Of a stretch of 33,570 nt of DNA, positions 5,012 to 14,143 are shown in pieces. Position numbers and translations under genes: made by a program. The notes under the pieces were generated by a model. The model searched no databases, was not told where the DNA came from, and was given only the letters and a program-made list of their open reading frames with translations. Every line of letters starts with the position of its first letter. Within the stretch, counting starts at the first letter, position 1. This DNA is from a bacterium (lineage in GTDB: Bacteria > CLD3 > SB21): contig JAEUSK010000217.1 in the NCBI GenBank assembly GCA_016787925.1, positions 1 through 33,570 of the forward strand, read 5' to 3'.

Positions 5012-7318
5012 TCATAGGCCGGAATAAATCCACCTGTCGAGCAGGATTTTCTTGATATAATTATTTGTTTCAAAAAGTTCCACGATCTCCGGAAATTCCT
5101 CCGGTTCATCCGGATTATAAAATCTCATCCAGAAATCCGCCCGGTGCGGGCCAGCGTTATAAGCACCCAGCATGGCTGGAATGAAGTTCTGATATGCTCT
5201 AGCTTGATGGTTCAGATAATAAGTCCCCAACATGATATTGTATTCAGGCTGCTGCAAATCCATCATTTCAAAATGATCTAAATTCAATTCCCGTGCCAGT
5301 GTGTTCCCGGTAAATGGCATAATCTGCATTAGTCCGATAGCCCTTGCTTTGGAAATACTGTACGTTTTGAACGCGCTTTCATTTTTTATCAAGGCGAAAA
5401 TGAAGGCTTCATCTAACTTATACTTTTGGGCGTTTTGCCTCACGTAGGATTGATAATAGCGCGGATAAGATAATTTTGCCGATTCCTCATCGGATCTAAA
5501 AAAAGATCTGAATTTTTTCTTCATCGCAACGTTGGTTTCGACTGCCAAATCGTAAGCTTCAAGAAATTCCAGATAATTTCTGAAAAGAACGGCAGACTCA
5601 ATGGACTCAAGGTATTTTTTCCGTAGGGGATAGAGTTCCAACTGCGCATACTTTGGCCCTAGAATTTCCCTGCTTATCCAGGCTTTGATAAATTCTTTTT
5701 CAAGAGACTGCAAAGAACGGTCGTTAAAGTAAAAACGGTCGTTTTCCAGTTCGATTCTGAAATACTGTTTCTTAACCAAGTCGAAATTAAAAACTGATGG
5801 TTTTTCACCCTGTCCCACTAATGAGTTGACATAAAAAAAACTATTATTAGGATGTTTGCGGCTGTTCTGGCGGAGATAATGACTCAGCATACCGTAATAA
5901 TTTCGCGGTTGATCACCCGCTAGTCTTTCATAAATCGCATGGGCTTTTTGCAGTTCATTCTTCTTTTCATACGCTTTGGCAGTCCAAAACTGGCATTTGG
6001 GTTTTAGAAAGTCTACTGCATTTTGAATTTCCGTTAGTAATACGATACAGGAGTCATATTCGGATAATTTATATAAATTAAATGCTGTTCGAAATGCCGC
6101 CGTATAGCCATAGATTGCGGATAAGGGAGTCTTGGTACGAACCTCAGCGTAGTAAAGATTGGCCTGCCGAAGGCTTGCGCTGTCTCCCTTCGCGGAAAAA
6201 TTATTGGCGATCTCGTATGTTATGTAGTTCTTCCAGGCCGCGGTGAGACTCGCTTTCTCCCGGTAGTCACGATAGGCCGCAGTTGACAGGTCTAGGTCAC
6301 CCTGATAGCGCGCAGCCTTGGCTAAATTGAATAACGATTCTTTATGTTGATATTTTTTCCATAAGTATTGATAGCGAGGGATCGCCGCATTATACAAACC
6401 TTGGGCGAAATAGATTCGCGCGATGTTATATTCGATTTCAGCCTGATCGGTGGGGAGTGGGAATCGAGTTTTATTTTCTGCCAGTTCATTGAGTGCCAGC
6501 TGATAATATCCCTGCAGAATAAGCACGTTGTTCCCGTCAATAAATTGATCGATAGTTGTCGGAATACCTGTTTGCTTTCGGATCGATTCGCTCAGCATTT
6601 TGGCCTGATACGCTTCGTCGGTATAACGAAATTCGTTCTGAATTTTACGGAACGATTCGAGCGCACCGTTAGAGTTATTCCTTTGCATATGAATATTGCC
6701 ACGAACCAGAAGAATACGGCTTTGATACAAATTTCTTAAAACAGGATCATTTCTGACATACGCTGCGGCTTGATTCACATATACATCGGCTGCATCGGTT
6801 TGTTTTTGTCGGATCAAGAGGTCGGTAAGGTAAAGATTGGCTTCAACGTAGAAAACCGTTTTTGGAAATTGCTGCAATAATTTTTTGTAATGCGCAATAG
6901 CGAGAGTCGCGCTATCCTGTTTCGAACATAGCTGGGCCAATTGAAATAGCGCGTAATCGCCCATGAGCAGATCGGACGACGCTTTCCGTAAGTAAACCGA
7001 TGCGGAATCAAAGCGGTTGATCGCCTTATAGGAGTAACCGAGTTTAAAACTAAACAAAAAATCATTGGAAATGCCCGGCTCCAATTCTCGGGCAAAGTTA
7101 AAATTATAAATGGCATGGCGATAATCGCGTTGTTTATAGAATTGATCTGCGCGGATCATATAACTGGTATACGGCCGCTCTGATGGATGATCCATAAGAC
7201 TGGTAAATGAATCAATGCCTAGTGCAGTCTGTGCACGGAGCGATGGCCAGACAGACACGCACAAACAGTACATAAGACATAGTATCTGACAACGATTAAA
7301 ATATGGAAAAATAGCCAT
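5012..7318 (-). CDS. Lytic murein transglycosylase with TPR-like repeats
   Basis: A 768-residue exported protein of the Slt70 type that would cleave peptidoglycan glycan strands between MurNAc and GlcNAc in the periplasm, leaving 1,6-anhydro ends. The N-terminus (residues 1-29, ending SLRAQ) is a signal peptide. Residues 50-480 form a long chain of TPR-like helical repeats. The C-terminal SLT domain (about 625-760) shows IKNESAF with the catalytic Glu near residue 645, then GLMQIMP, a YNIMLGTYYL block and AYNAGP, all SLT hallmarks. It is longer than E. coli Slt (645 residues) because of the helical region. It is divergent from the transporter gene across 231 bases and convergent with the DUF2851 gene. 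Confidence 0.9.
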   Translation of the reverse strand: MAIFPYFNRCQILCLMYCLCVSVWPSLRAQTALGIDSFTSLMDHPSERPYTSYMIRADQFYKQRDYRHAIYNFNFARELEPGISNDFLFSFKLGYSYKAINRFDSASVYLRKASSDLLMGDYALFQLAQLCSKQDSATLAIAHYKKLLQQFPKTVFYVEANLYLTDLLIRQKQTDAADVYVNQAAAYVRNDPVLRNLYQSRILLVRGNIHMQRNNSNGALESFRKIQNEFRYTDEAYQAKMLSESIRKQTGIPTTIDQFIDGNNVLILQGYYQLALNELAENKTRFPLPTDQAEIEYNIARIYFAQGLYNAAIPRYQYLWKKYQHKESLFNLAKAARYQGDLDLSTAAYRDYREKASLTAAWKNYITYEIANNFSAKGDSASLRQANLYYAEVRTKTPLSAIYGYTAAFRTAFNLYKLSEYDSCIVLLTEIQNAVDFLKPKCQFWTAKAYEKKNELQKAHAIYERLAGDQPRNYYGMLSHYLRQNSRKHPNNSFFYVNSLVGQGEKPSVFNFDLVKKQYFRIELENDRFYFNDRSLQSLEKEFIKAWISREILGPKYAQLELYPLRKKYLESIESAVLFRNYLEFLEAYDLAVETNVAMKKKFRSFFRSDEESAKLSYPRYYQSYVRQNAQKYKLDEAFIFALIKNESAFKTYSISKARAIGLMQIMPFTGNTLARELNLDHFEMMDLQQPEYNIMLGTYYLNHQARAYQNFIPAMLGAYNAGPHRADFWMRFYNPDEPEEFPEIVELFETNNYIKKILLDRWIYSGL

Positions 7319-7447
7319 ATACTTTTCACTTTAACTGATGAATCGATCAAAAAAATTATAATCAATTGAACGGGTATTATCAAATAGTAATTTGCAGATG
7401 GCCATCACATTGAGTTTTTTATTAAAATACATTTTTTTAATCCGCGT

Positions 7448-7467
7448 TCACTCAATTTCATGAGTGA
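7448..7467. promoter_or_regulatory. Perfect inverted repeat, candidate operator
   Basis: TCACTCA and TGAGTGA are separated by six bases in the divergent intergenic region. It lies about 30 bases before the proposed -35 box of the transporter gene and 130 bases before the transglycosylase start. A dimeric repressor or activator site is plausible; no T-run follows, so it is not an intrinsic terminator. Confidence 0.4.
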
Positions 7468-7496
7468 TCGGGCATCTTACTGGTTTGGAATTATGG

Positions 7497-7525
7497 TTGA
7501 TAATGTACACTAAATATGATATTAT
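7497..7525 (+). promoter_or_regulatory. Candidate sigma-70 promoter for the MMPL transporter
   Basis: TTGATA at 7497-7502 and TATTAT at 7520-7525 are separated by exactly 17 bases. Transcription would start near 7532, giving an 18-base leader that carries the ribosome binding site CGGAGAAG (7539-7546) before the ATG at 7550. FCB-group promoters can differ from this consensus, so confidence is moderate. Confidence 0.45.
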
Positions 7526-7549
7526 TGATCGTCATAATCGGAGAAGTGA

Positions 7550-10189
7550 ATGAAAGCCATCCTGTCTAATGTTGCTGAGTTTTGTTACAAGCATGCCCGC
7601 CTTGTCATACCTGTGGTCGCCGTGTTGACATCCGTTTCGATTTATTATATGCTTCAGATAAAAATAAGCACTAATAATTTTGACCTGCTGCCTCAGAATT
7701 CTAAACTGATCAAAGAATTTTGGGAAGTAAACGAAGATTTCGGAGCCCAGGACCGTCATATTACGTTGATCGAAACGCCGGATTCTCTGTCAGTGAATGC
7801 CGACTTGTTAAAGTCCTTTGCCGGAAAATTAGATGAAGCCCTCATGGGAACGGGCCTGGTCGTGAGCTGTAATTATTCAATCACGGACAATCAAAAAACC
7901 TTCATAGAAGAGTTCTTTATCAAGAACGGTCTTCTGTATCTCTCTTCCGCCGATCTGGATTCAGTGTTGAAAAGGTTTGATGATGCCGAGATCGAAAGAC
8001 TTATTCTCAATTGCAAGAATATATTGAATGCGCCCGTACCGCCCGACCCGTTGCTTAAAAAGATTCTGCGTGAAGACCCTCTGCTGATTTCAGAAATGTT
8101 TTTGCCGTACGTGGAAAAGATGCTTGGGCGGCAGAATGCTTCGCTATTGAAAGACAAAGAAAGTTACTACTTATCCAAAGATAAAAAGACGTTACTCTTT
8201 TTTGTCAAGCCGACGGGAGCGTCCAACGACACGAAGTTCTGCGAGGCGTTTGTTGATCGCAACGACATCATTTGCGATTCTTTGCTGGCGTCGTTGGGCG
8301 AAGATGGCAATCAGATCAAAATTTCATTTGGCGGCAACTATGTATCGGCTTTGTCGAATGCACGCGCGGTAAAGCAGGGCCTGATTGACAGTTCGTTTAT
8401 CGTCATCATATTCATTCTTGTGTTATTCTATTTGTTTTATGGCAATATCCGCGCTCTGTTTTTTATAATGGCGCCGATCATGGTCGGCGTATCATGGGTG
8501 TTTTGTGTGGGCGATTTAATGTTCGAGAAATTCAACATTATTACGGCCGCTGCGGGCGCGATGCTGCTTGGATTAGGAGTCGATTATTCAATTCACATCT
8601 ACAATCGGTTTGTTGAACAGGAGAGGCACTCCAGACACAATACGATTCTGCAAAATCTCATTATTACTTTTAGCGAGACCGGAACCAGCGTTTTCTATGG
8701 CGTGGTAAGCACGGCCTTTGTTTTTGCAGTGCTGATGATAACGAAGTTCAGGGGCTTATATGAACTCGGTTTTATCGGCGGCGTTGGTATTCTGATTCTT
8801 TTTTTGGCTGTTCTAATAATAATGCCGGCCGAAATCAAGTTACGTGACCGGAAACCGCATCCAAAAAGAAATTATTTACAGTTGCTGCTGAGCAAGTTGT
8901 TAGGTCTTCTATCACGATTTGTACTGCGCCATCCGAAATACATTACGACCGGGAGTATTATAATCGCTGGCGTCATGATTGCGATCCTCTTCGGCGCGAT
9001 TCCGAGCCGCGATAAAGGCATTGGCGTGACGTTTGATGAGAACATTGAGAACATTCGAAGCAAAAACGACGTGGATGTGAAAATGATCAAACGTCTTCAG
9101 GAAAAGTTCGGAAGTCATTTCAAGCCTATCAGTGTGGTTTGTTCTGCAACTACGGACGAGGCCCTAATACAAAAACTTCATTTGCTCAACGATAAAATGG
9201 ACCGATTAGAAACTGAAGGCGTGGTAAAAGAGTACAATTCACTATTGCGTTATCTTCCGTCCGTGGAGCACCAAAGGGCAAATCTCGACAAGATCGGCAG
9301 CCTGGACGTCGAAAGTATATTATTTAAGATTCGACTAGAAATGACCAAGCAGGGGCTTCGAATGAACTATTTTCGACTAGAACGGCTTCGAAAGATGCTC
9401 AGCGTGAGCGAGCCGATCACGATCCACAGTTTTCAAAATGAAGGTTTTGGCGATATCATGCAGCATTATTACGTTGAAAAAAACGGACTAAAGAAAGTGG
9501 TCACGCAAGTAGAATTGACCGGCCCAACGTATGATATTGATATAGTCAATAATTTCATAAAGGACTTAGAAACCGATCCAAAACTGGCAGATCAGAACAT
9601 AATCATAACAGGAATCCGTGTTGTCACAGCGGAATTTCTGACATTGGTCAAAAAGGACTTTGTGGTCGCACTGATCGCATCACTCATTGCGGTCTTGGTT
9701 CTTGTGGTTATTAAGTACTGGAATTTGCGGGCCGTGATAGTGTGCATGGTGCCGCTGACGTTCTCCATATTGGCGATTATGGGCACGATGCGGCTTTTAG
9801 GCATTAAGATCAATTTTGTTAATATGATCTCACTGCCGCTGCTTATAGGCTCCGGTGTCGATTACGGCATTTATATTATTTCCAGATATCTCGAAGATCA
9901 GCGTCACGACGTTTTTGCGGCGATTCATGAAACAGGGCAGTCCATGTTCCTCTCGGCGCTAACTACGGTCATGGGATTTGGTTCATTGATTTTTGTTGAC
10001 AACCAAGGATTGTCCAGCCTGGGTTATATGTGCAGCGTTGGAATCATTATTTGTTCTATGTCATCGGTCATTATTCTGCCGGCCATGCTGCGGTTGTGGG
10101 GCAAACGCATATGGAAACCCGATTCGAGTGCAAACGTCGCCGACCGCCCGGCGCAAAGTGTGAAAAAACCCATAACGCAAAAAAAGTAG
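7550..10189 (+). CDS. MMPL/RND-superfamily transporter
   Basis: An 879-residue inner-membrane transporter built from two homologous halves. Each half has one membrane helix (about residues 15-35 and 463-483), a large periplasmic loop, then five helices (about 280-425 and 710-850), the RND plan. The proton-relay region shows GLGVDYSIHIYNRF in the first half (Asp about 344) and GSGVDYGIYIISRY in the second (Asp about 771), as in MMPL and hopanoid-transporter (HpnN) proteins. It is likely to move lipids or other hydrophobic molecules toward the outer membrane using the proton gradient; substrate unknown. It lacks AcrB-like loop size and has no adjacent membrane-fusion or outer-membrane partner. 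The NlpC/P60 lipoprotein gene starts two bases after its stop. Confidence 0.87.
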   Translation: MKAILSNVAEFCYKHARLVIPVVAVLTSVSIYYMLQIKISTNNFDLLPQNSKLIKEFWEVNEDFGAQDRHITLIETPDSLSVNADLLKSFAGKLDEALMGTGLVVSCNYSITDNQKTFIEEFFIKNGLLYLSSADLDSVLKRFDDAEIERLILNCKNILNAPVPPDPLLKKILREDPLLISEMFLPYVEKMLGRQNASLLKDKESYYLSKDKKTLLFFVKPTGASNDTKFCEAFVDRNDIICDSLLASLGEDGNQIKISFGGNYVSALSNARAVKQGLIDSSFIVIIFILVLFYLFYGNIRALFFIMAPIMVGVSWVFCVGDLMFEKFNIITAAAGAMLLGLGVDYSIHIYNRFVEQERHSRHNTILQNLIITFSETGTSVFYGVVSTAFVFAVLMITKFRGLYELGFIGGVGILILFLAVLIIMPAEIKLRDRKPHPKRNYLQLLLSKLLGLLSRFVLRHPKYITTGSIIIAGVMIAILFGAIPSRDKGIGVTFDENIENIRSKNDVDVKMIKRLQEKFGSHFKPISVVCSATTDEALIQKLHLLNDKMDRLETEGVVKEYNSLLRYLPSVEHQRANLDKIGSLDVESILFKIRLEMTKQGLRMNYFRLERLRKMLSVSEPITIHSFQNEGFGDIMQHYYVEKNGLKKVVTQVELTGPTYDIDIVNNFIKDLETDPKLADQNIIITGIRVVTAEFLTLVKKDFVVALIASLIAVLVLVVIKYWNLRAVIVCMVPLTFSILAIMGTMRLLGIKINFVNMISLPLLIGSGVDYGIYIISRYLEDQRHDVFAAIHETGQSMFLSALTTVMGFGSLIFVDNQGLSSLGYMCSVGIIICSMSSVIILPAMLRLWGKRIWKPDSSANVADRPAQSVKKPITQKK

Positions 10190-10191
10190 AT

Positions 10192-10851
10192 ATGAATAAT
10201 TACATGCGATTGATGAGATACGTGTTGTTTAATTCATGCGTAGCTGTTGTTATAATTGTTGCAGCTTTCCTGAACTTTAACTGCACTCCGCAGCCCGTTT
10301 ATCATTCGGTCAAGAAAACAGCTGATGGAACTGTTTCCAGAGTAAGTAAAGGGGGATGGTTTCGCGCGGACAGTTCGGATGCTGGAACAAAAAATACAGG
10401 CCAGCAAGCTGCCGTCACCGGATCAGCCGCGGCGCTAAGTTATACCGGCGGAGCATTGACTCAAGATAAGCAAGATGCCATGATGGCAGAGATAAAATCA
10501 TGGATAGGCACTCCTTATAAATTTGGTGTAGTGGAAAAAGGAAAAGGGACGGATTGTTCGGGGTTTGTAGGATCTATATTCAAAAAAGTTTTGAATATAG
10601 ATCTGCCAAGGCAATCCGCAGAAATGTATGACGCGGGAGAACCCATTGTGCAGAAAGAACTGAAATTTGGCGATCTGGTTTTTTTTCAAAACACCTATAA
10701 AGGAGCAAAAGGGGCTTCTCACGTGGGTATTTGGGTCGGTGACGGTAAATTTGCGCATGCTAGTACGACCGTTGGCGTCACCATCTCGGAATTATCAGAA
10801 GACTACTATACAAAACACTATTTGGGGAGCAGGAAAATATTAAAGAAATAA
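10192..10851 (+). CDS. NlpC/P60 family lipoprotein (putative cell-wall endopeptidase)
   Basis: A 219-residue exported cysteine peptidase expected to cut peptide stems of peptidoglycan. I place the start at the ATG at 10192, two bases after the transporter stop; the longer frame from 10030 overlaps the transporter by 160 bases and lacks an N-terminal signal. From 10192 the protein begins with a basic stretch, a hydrophobic segment (10-27) and a Cys31 that may be lipidated, although the residues before it (FLNFNC) are a poor lipobox. The NlpC/P60 domain covers about 100-219: Cys122 in TDCSGF, His177 in SHVGIWVG and His189 in FAHAS form the usual Cys-His-His triad. A low-complexity linker lies between. 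Its probable operon partner is the MMPL transporter. Confidence 0.88.
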   Translation: MNNYMRLMRYVLFNSCVAVVIIVAAFLNFNCTPQPVYHSVKKTADGTVSRVSKGGWFRADSSDAGTKNTGQQAAVTGSAAALSYTGGALTQDKQDAMMAEIKSWIGTPYKFGVVEKGKGTDCSGFVGSIFKKVLNIDLPRQSAEMYDAGEPIVQKELKFGDLVFFQNTYKGAKGASHVGIWVGDGKFAHASTTVGVTISELSEDYYTKHYLGSRKILKK

Positions 10852-10997
10852 GCGCAGTTTGCGTACCGTGTAATTAAGGAAGCAAATTTGATTTTCCAGA
10901 TTCAATATGATTCGCGCGCCAATGCCTGATCCCACTAAAATAGCTCCGGCTTTTCTCCGCAGCCTATGTTCTTGTGACTAAACGGGTATATTGCTCA

Positions 10998-11654
10998 TCA
11001 TTTCTTATCGACGATATTAAAAAAATTATTAAAAGAAGACCTGCCGCCAAATACCGTCAGCGTAATGAGTATTATTCCCAATGTAATAATGGTAGTTGTA
11101 AATCCAATGATAACGATCATTGGGGCTATGTCTATTTCGACCAATGCCATGGAAGAAAAAAACAACATTGCAACGAATTTAACAAAACGGGAAATAATTG
11201 AATAGTTGGGTACATTCTCTTTAAGCAAAGCGTTATACACGCTTTTGGAAACTCGGGAAGAAATCAGCCAGCCCAATCCAAAAATTACTAACGCAGTTAT
11301 TAATTTGGGAATGAAAACCACGCCTTGCTGAATTAGCGCTGATAGTGCTGTTAATTGCATGGCATCGAGAGCCGCATTCAGGAAAATGAGAAAAATAATA
11401 AAAAAAACTGCGTTTCCCACCAGATTAAATACCGCAAACCTTACGTCTGCTTTGGAAAGGGCGCGTCTCCACTGCAATCGCATAAATAGTTTTTCAAATC
11501 TAAAAACAATCAGTAATTGAATTATTATCCGCTTGGCCAGCCAGCCAACCAACCATCCGACTAATAACAAAATAGTTCCGGCTAACAAGCTTGGCAGATA
11601 ATGGATTATCTGTTTGCCAAAATCGAGAAATAGGCTTTCTAAATTGTTATCCAT
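10998..11654 (-). CDS. Mechanosensitive-channel-related membrane protein (conserved TM helix repeats)
   Basis: A 218-residue integral membrane protein with five predicted helices. It carries the repeated motif seen in the conserved TM-helix family associated with MscS-like channels (CmpX type): a helix ending LLVGWLVGWLAKRI near residues 30-43 and a second copy, ALVIFGLGWLISSRVSK, near 120-136. The MscS beta domain is absent, so it may be a stand-alone pore-like protein or an accessory subunit, not a complete MscS channel. Its start codon is one base beyond the stop of the permease gene, so the two are almost certainly one operon. Known relatives act in osmotic or envelope-stress contexts; that is inference here. 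Confidence 0.75.
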   Translation of the reverse strand: MDNNLESLFLDFGKQIIHYLPSLLAGTILLLVGWLVGWLAKRIIIQLLIVFRFEKLFMRLQWRRALSKADVRFAVFNLVGNAVFFIIFLIFLNAALDAMQLTALSALIQQGVVFIPKLITALVIFGLGWLISSRVSKSVYNALLKENVPNYSIISRFVKFVAMLFFSSMALVEIDIAPMIVIIGFTTTIITLGIILITLTVFGGRSSFNNFFNIVDKK

Positions 11655-11655
11655 A

Positions 11656-13920
11656 TTATTCTCCTATCTGCTTTGGTGATTTTAATAATAATTTCCATAG
11701 CGGTTCTGTCTCCTCGTATTCTTTAACCCACAGAACGGGACAAAAAGACTGTTCTGTTATTTCCTGTGACAATGAACGCCCGAATAGTAATTCCAAAAAA
11801 TCGCCGGTCGATCCGCCCATGACGATCAGATCTACCTTCCTAGATTCATTTACAACGGTTTTAACAACATCGGCATCCTTAATAATTACAATATCTGCGA
11901 GTAGTGAATTTACGCTTATTAGTTCCCGCACTCTTGATTCTCTTTCGTTCTGTTCGGCGATGGTTGTCTGAGGGTCGTAGGCTAGAAGAAAGGTCAATTG
12001 ACATTGGAAATAAGCTACTAACGCCGGAGCTATTTCTGCAGCCAGCAGTGTATGGATATCTATGGTGAAAGGTATTAGTATCTTTTTAATGGATTGCCGT
12101 TCAAACGTACCGTGCAGAACAGCCACTTCACCGGGAAACTTATGTATGACGCTGTCGATGATGGATGAAAAGAACCTTTCAAAAAAATCGGGATCTTTTC
12201 GTCTTCCGACTAAAATAAAATTACATTCCTCTTCTTCGGCGGTATTTACGATGCCTTGGGATATTCTATAAGACACGTTTAAAATTGATCTGGACGGCAC
12301 GCCTTCGCTTGAAGCGATTTCATTGGCTGGATCAAAGAGCGGTTTGACTTTTTCTTGGTCACTTAATTCTGCAGCCAATGGGCTTTTCTCCCTAACTTCA
12401 TCCACATGGAAAAAAAGTATTTCGGCATTTGACCTTTTAGCAACTGCCATAGCTATATGTGTAAGACTAGGTACCGATCTTACGTTTGAAAGCGGCAGCA
12501 GAATTTTGTATTGTTTTCGCTCCAGCCGCTCTAATGAGCGTACTTTTCGGACATGCCTGATTTCTCTATCGGCCGCGTAAAATTTGTAAGTAATTAACCC
12601 GATGCTGACCCAGATAATAGTCACTATCCATGCGGTCGGACTGTAATCAAACATATACACGGCAAGGAACAGCAATAAGAGAATCCCTACAATTGATAAA
12701 TAAGGAAATAACGGAGTAAAAAATCCGCGATCCAAATCCGGCCTCTTTTTCCGCAGTCGAATGAGCGTAATGTTAACCTGAAGAAATAACAAAAGAAACA
12801 TAAGATCAGCTGCGCTGGCCACATCTTCAATTGGCAACGAAACAGCCATAGCTACCACAATAAACAATGAAAAAATAATAGCAAGGTGGGGAGTGCTGTT
12901 TTTTTTGTGAACTCTGCTGAAGAAGGTTGGAAAATTTCTGTCTCTTCCCATTGCAAATGCCACGCGGGACGATGAGTAAATTGTTGCGTTCAGAGCCGAC
13001 ATCGTCGAAATGATACCGCCGACCAGGAGCATTATCCCACCGCCCACAAAAAAAGTGTTTGCAACTTCTACTAGCGCAGTTTCCTTATGCGATGCTAAAT
13101 AGTCCCACGGCGTTATATCGCCATCCGGTTTAACCGCTCCCAAAGATGTAACAGCAATGAGAAGATAGATTGGAACTACAATTAATAACGAGAGAAAGAC
13201 GGCTCTGGGAATATTTTTCTTGGGACTCTTAATTTCTTCAGAACATTGAGAAATAACTTCAAAGCCCTGAAAAGCAATAAATGTCAGTCCCATGGCTTTA
13301 AATACTCCGCCCCAGCCATTTGGAAGGAAGGGAGTAAGAGCATCTTTCCAGTCCGGCCGTTGAAGAATTAGACTCAAACCAAAACCAATAAATATCATCA
13401 GAATTATGATCTTTCCGATCGTTACAATGTTGCCGACCTTGCCTGTTTCTGATGCTCCACGGAAATTCACATAAGCAAAAATAAGGGCGGTGATAACGGC
13501 CAGTATTTTTTGAGGGGACAAATAACCCCAGTGGGGCATTACTATATTGAACTCGTGAAGCACTAATTCAAAATAAGCTCCGAATCCTAGAGCATAAAGA
13601 CTGCAGGCAACGGCGTGTGCAAACCAACTCATCCAGCCCGAAATGAATCCATTCCATTTTGGAAGTCCCTCTTTCACCCACAAGTAACCGCCTCCCGCGT
13701 CATGATAGCAGGACCCCAATTCGGCGTACGAGAATGCAGTAAGAATTGCAACGACGCCATTAAGAGCGAAAACAAGAATTAATCCCGGTCCGGCTACGCC
13801 GGCCGCTATGCCGGTAAGGACAAAAATTCCGGCGCCGATCATTGCTCCTACGCCGATGAGCGTCGCATCCATTAGTCCCATTTCTCGACTGAGGTGAACT
13901 TCCGTATCAAATTTTTTCAT
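11656..13920 (-). CDS. APC-family amino-acid permease fused to two UspA domains
   Basis: A 754-residue protein. Residues 1-445 form a 12-helix APC-superfamily permease of the cationic amino-acid type, with GVGAMIGAGIFVLTG in helix 1, GGGYLWVKEGLP, and FIAFQGFEVISQCSEEIK in helix 6. Residues about 460-600 and 603-745 are two UspA-type nucleotide-binding domains beginning ILLPLSNV and KILIPFTI. The second has MGGSTG followed by GRS, a shortened form of the usual UspA ATP-binding loop. The cytoplasmic UspA pair probably gates transport in response to stress or nucleotide state. The start is supported by AAGGGG just upstream. The TM-repeat protein follows one base after the stop. Confidence 0.9.
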   Translation of the reverse strand: MKKFDTEVHLSREMGLMDATLIGVGAMIGAGIFVLTGIAAGVAGPGLILVFALNGVVAILTAFSYAELGSCYHDAGGGYLWVKEGLPKWNGFISGWMSWFAHAVACSLYALGFGAYFELVLHEFNIVMPHWGYLSPQKILAVITALIFAYVNFRGASETGKVGNIVTIGKIIILMIFIGFGLSLILQRPDWKDALTPFLPNGWGGVFKAMGLTFIAFQGFEVISQCSEEIKSPKKNIPRAVFLSLLIVVPIYLLIAVTSLGAVKPDGDITPWDYLASHKETALVEVANTFFVGGGIMLLVGGIISTMSALNATIYSSSRVAFAMGRDRNFPTFFSRVHKKNSTPHLAIIFSLFIVVAMAVSLPIEDVASAADLMFLLLFLQVNITLIRLRKKRPDLDRGFFTPLFPYLSIVGILLLLFLAVYMFDYSPTAWIVTIIWVSIGLITYKFYAADREIRHVRKVRSLERLERKQYKILLPLSNVRSVPSLTHIAMAVAKRSNAEILFFHVDEVREKSPLAAELSDQEKVKPLFDPANEIASSEGVPSRSILNVSYRISQGIVNTAEEEECNFILVGRRKDPDFFERFFSSIIDSVIHKFPGEVAVLHGTFERQSIKKILIPFTIDIHTLLAAEIAPALVAYFQCQLTFLLAYDPQTTIAEQNERESRVRELISVNSLLADIVIIKDADVVKTVVNESRKVDLIVMGGSTGDFLELLFGRSLSQEITEQSFCPVLWVKEYEETEPLWKLLLKSPKQIGE

Positions 13921-14143
13921 ATATAGACCCCTTGTCTATGTTATTGAAAATACGTCAGACGGTGCAAGAGACTCCGAAGATATCAAGCTAAATTTAGTTG
14001 AGGCCGCGGTAAGGTTCAAATTATATTTTTTGAAAAAGTTCTATGAACAAAACCTGTTCAAGGGCGTGTGACATAACAAAAGCAGCATGGAGGCTTGGCC
14101 TAAGCCGGGAAGGAGGAATAACACAAACTTCTCTGAGTGTATC

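Noticed and set aside
10030-10191. Upstream extension of the NlpC/P60 frame
   Set aside because: It overlaps the transporter gene by 160 bases and would bury the signal peptide; the start at 10192 is better.
10852-10970. A minus-strand frame reading GAILVGSGIGARIILNLEN after the NlpC/P60 gene
   Set aside because: It loosely resembles an FAD-binding N-terminus (HdrA-like), but the glycine pattern is incomplete and the match is too short to claim a pseudogene.
14045-14059. GAACA-aaacc-TGTTC inverted repeat before the permease gene
   Set aside because: A 5-bp arm is short enough to occur by chance in this region; no supporting context.
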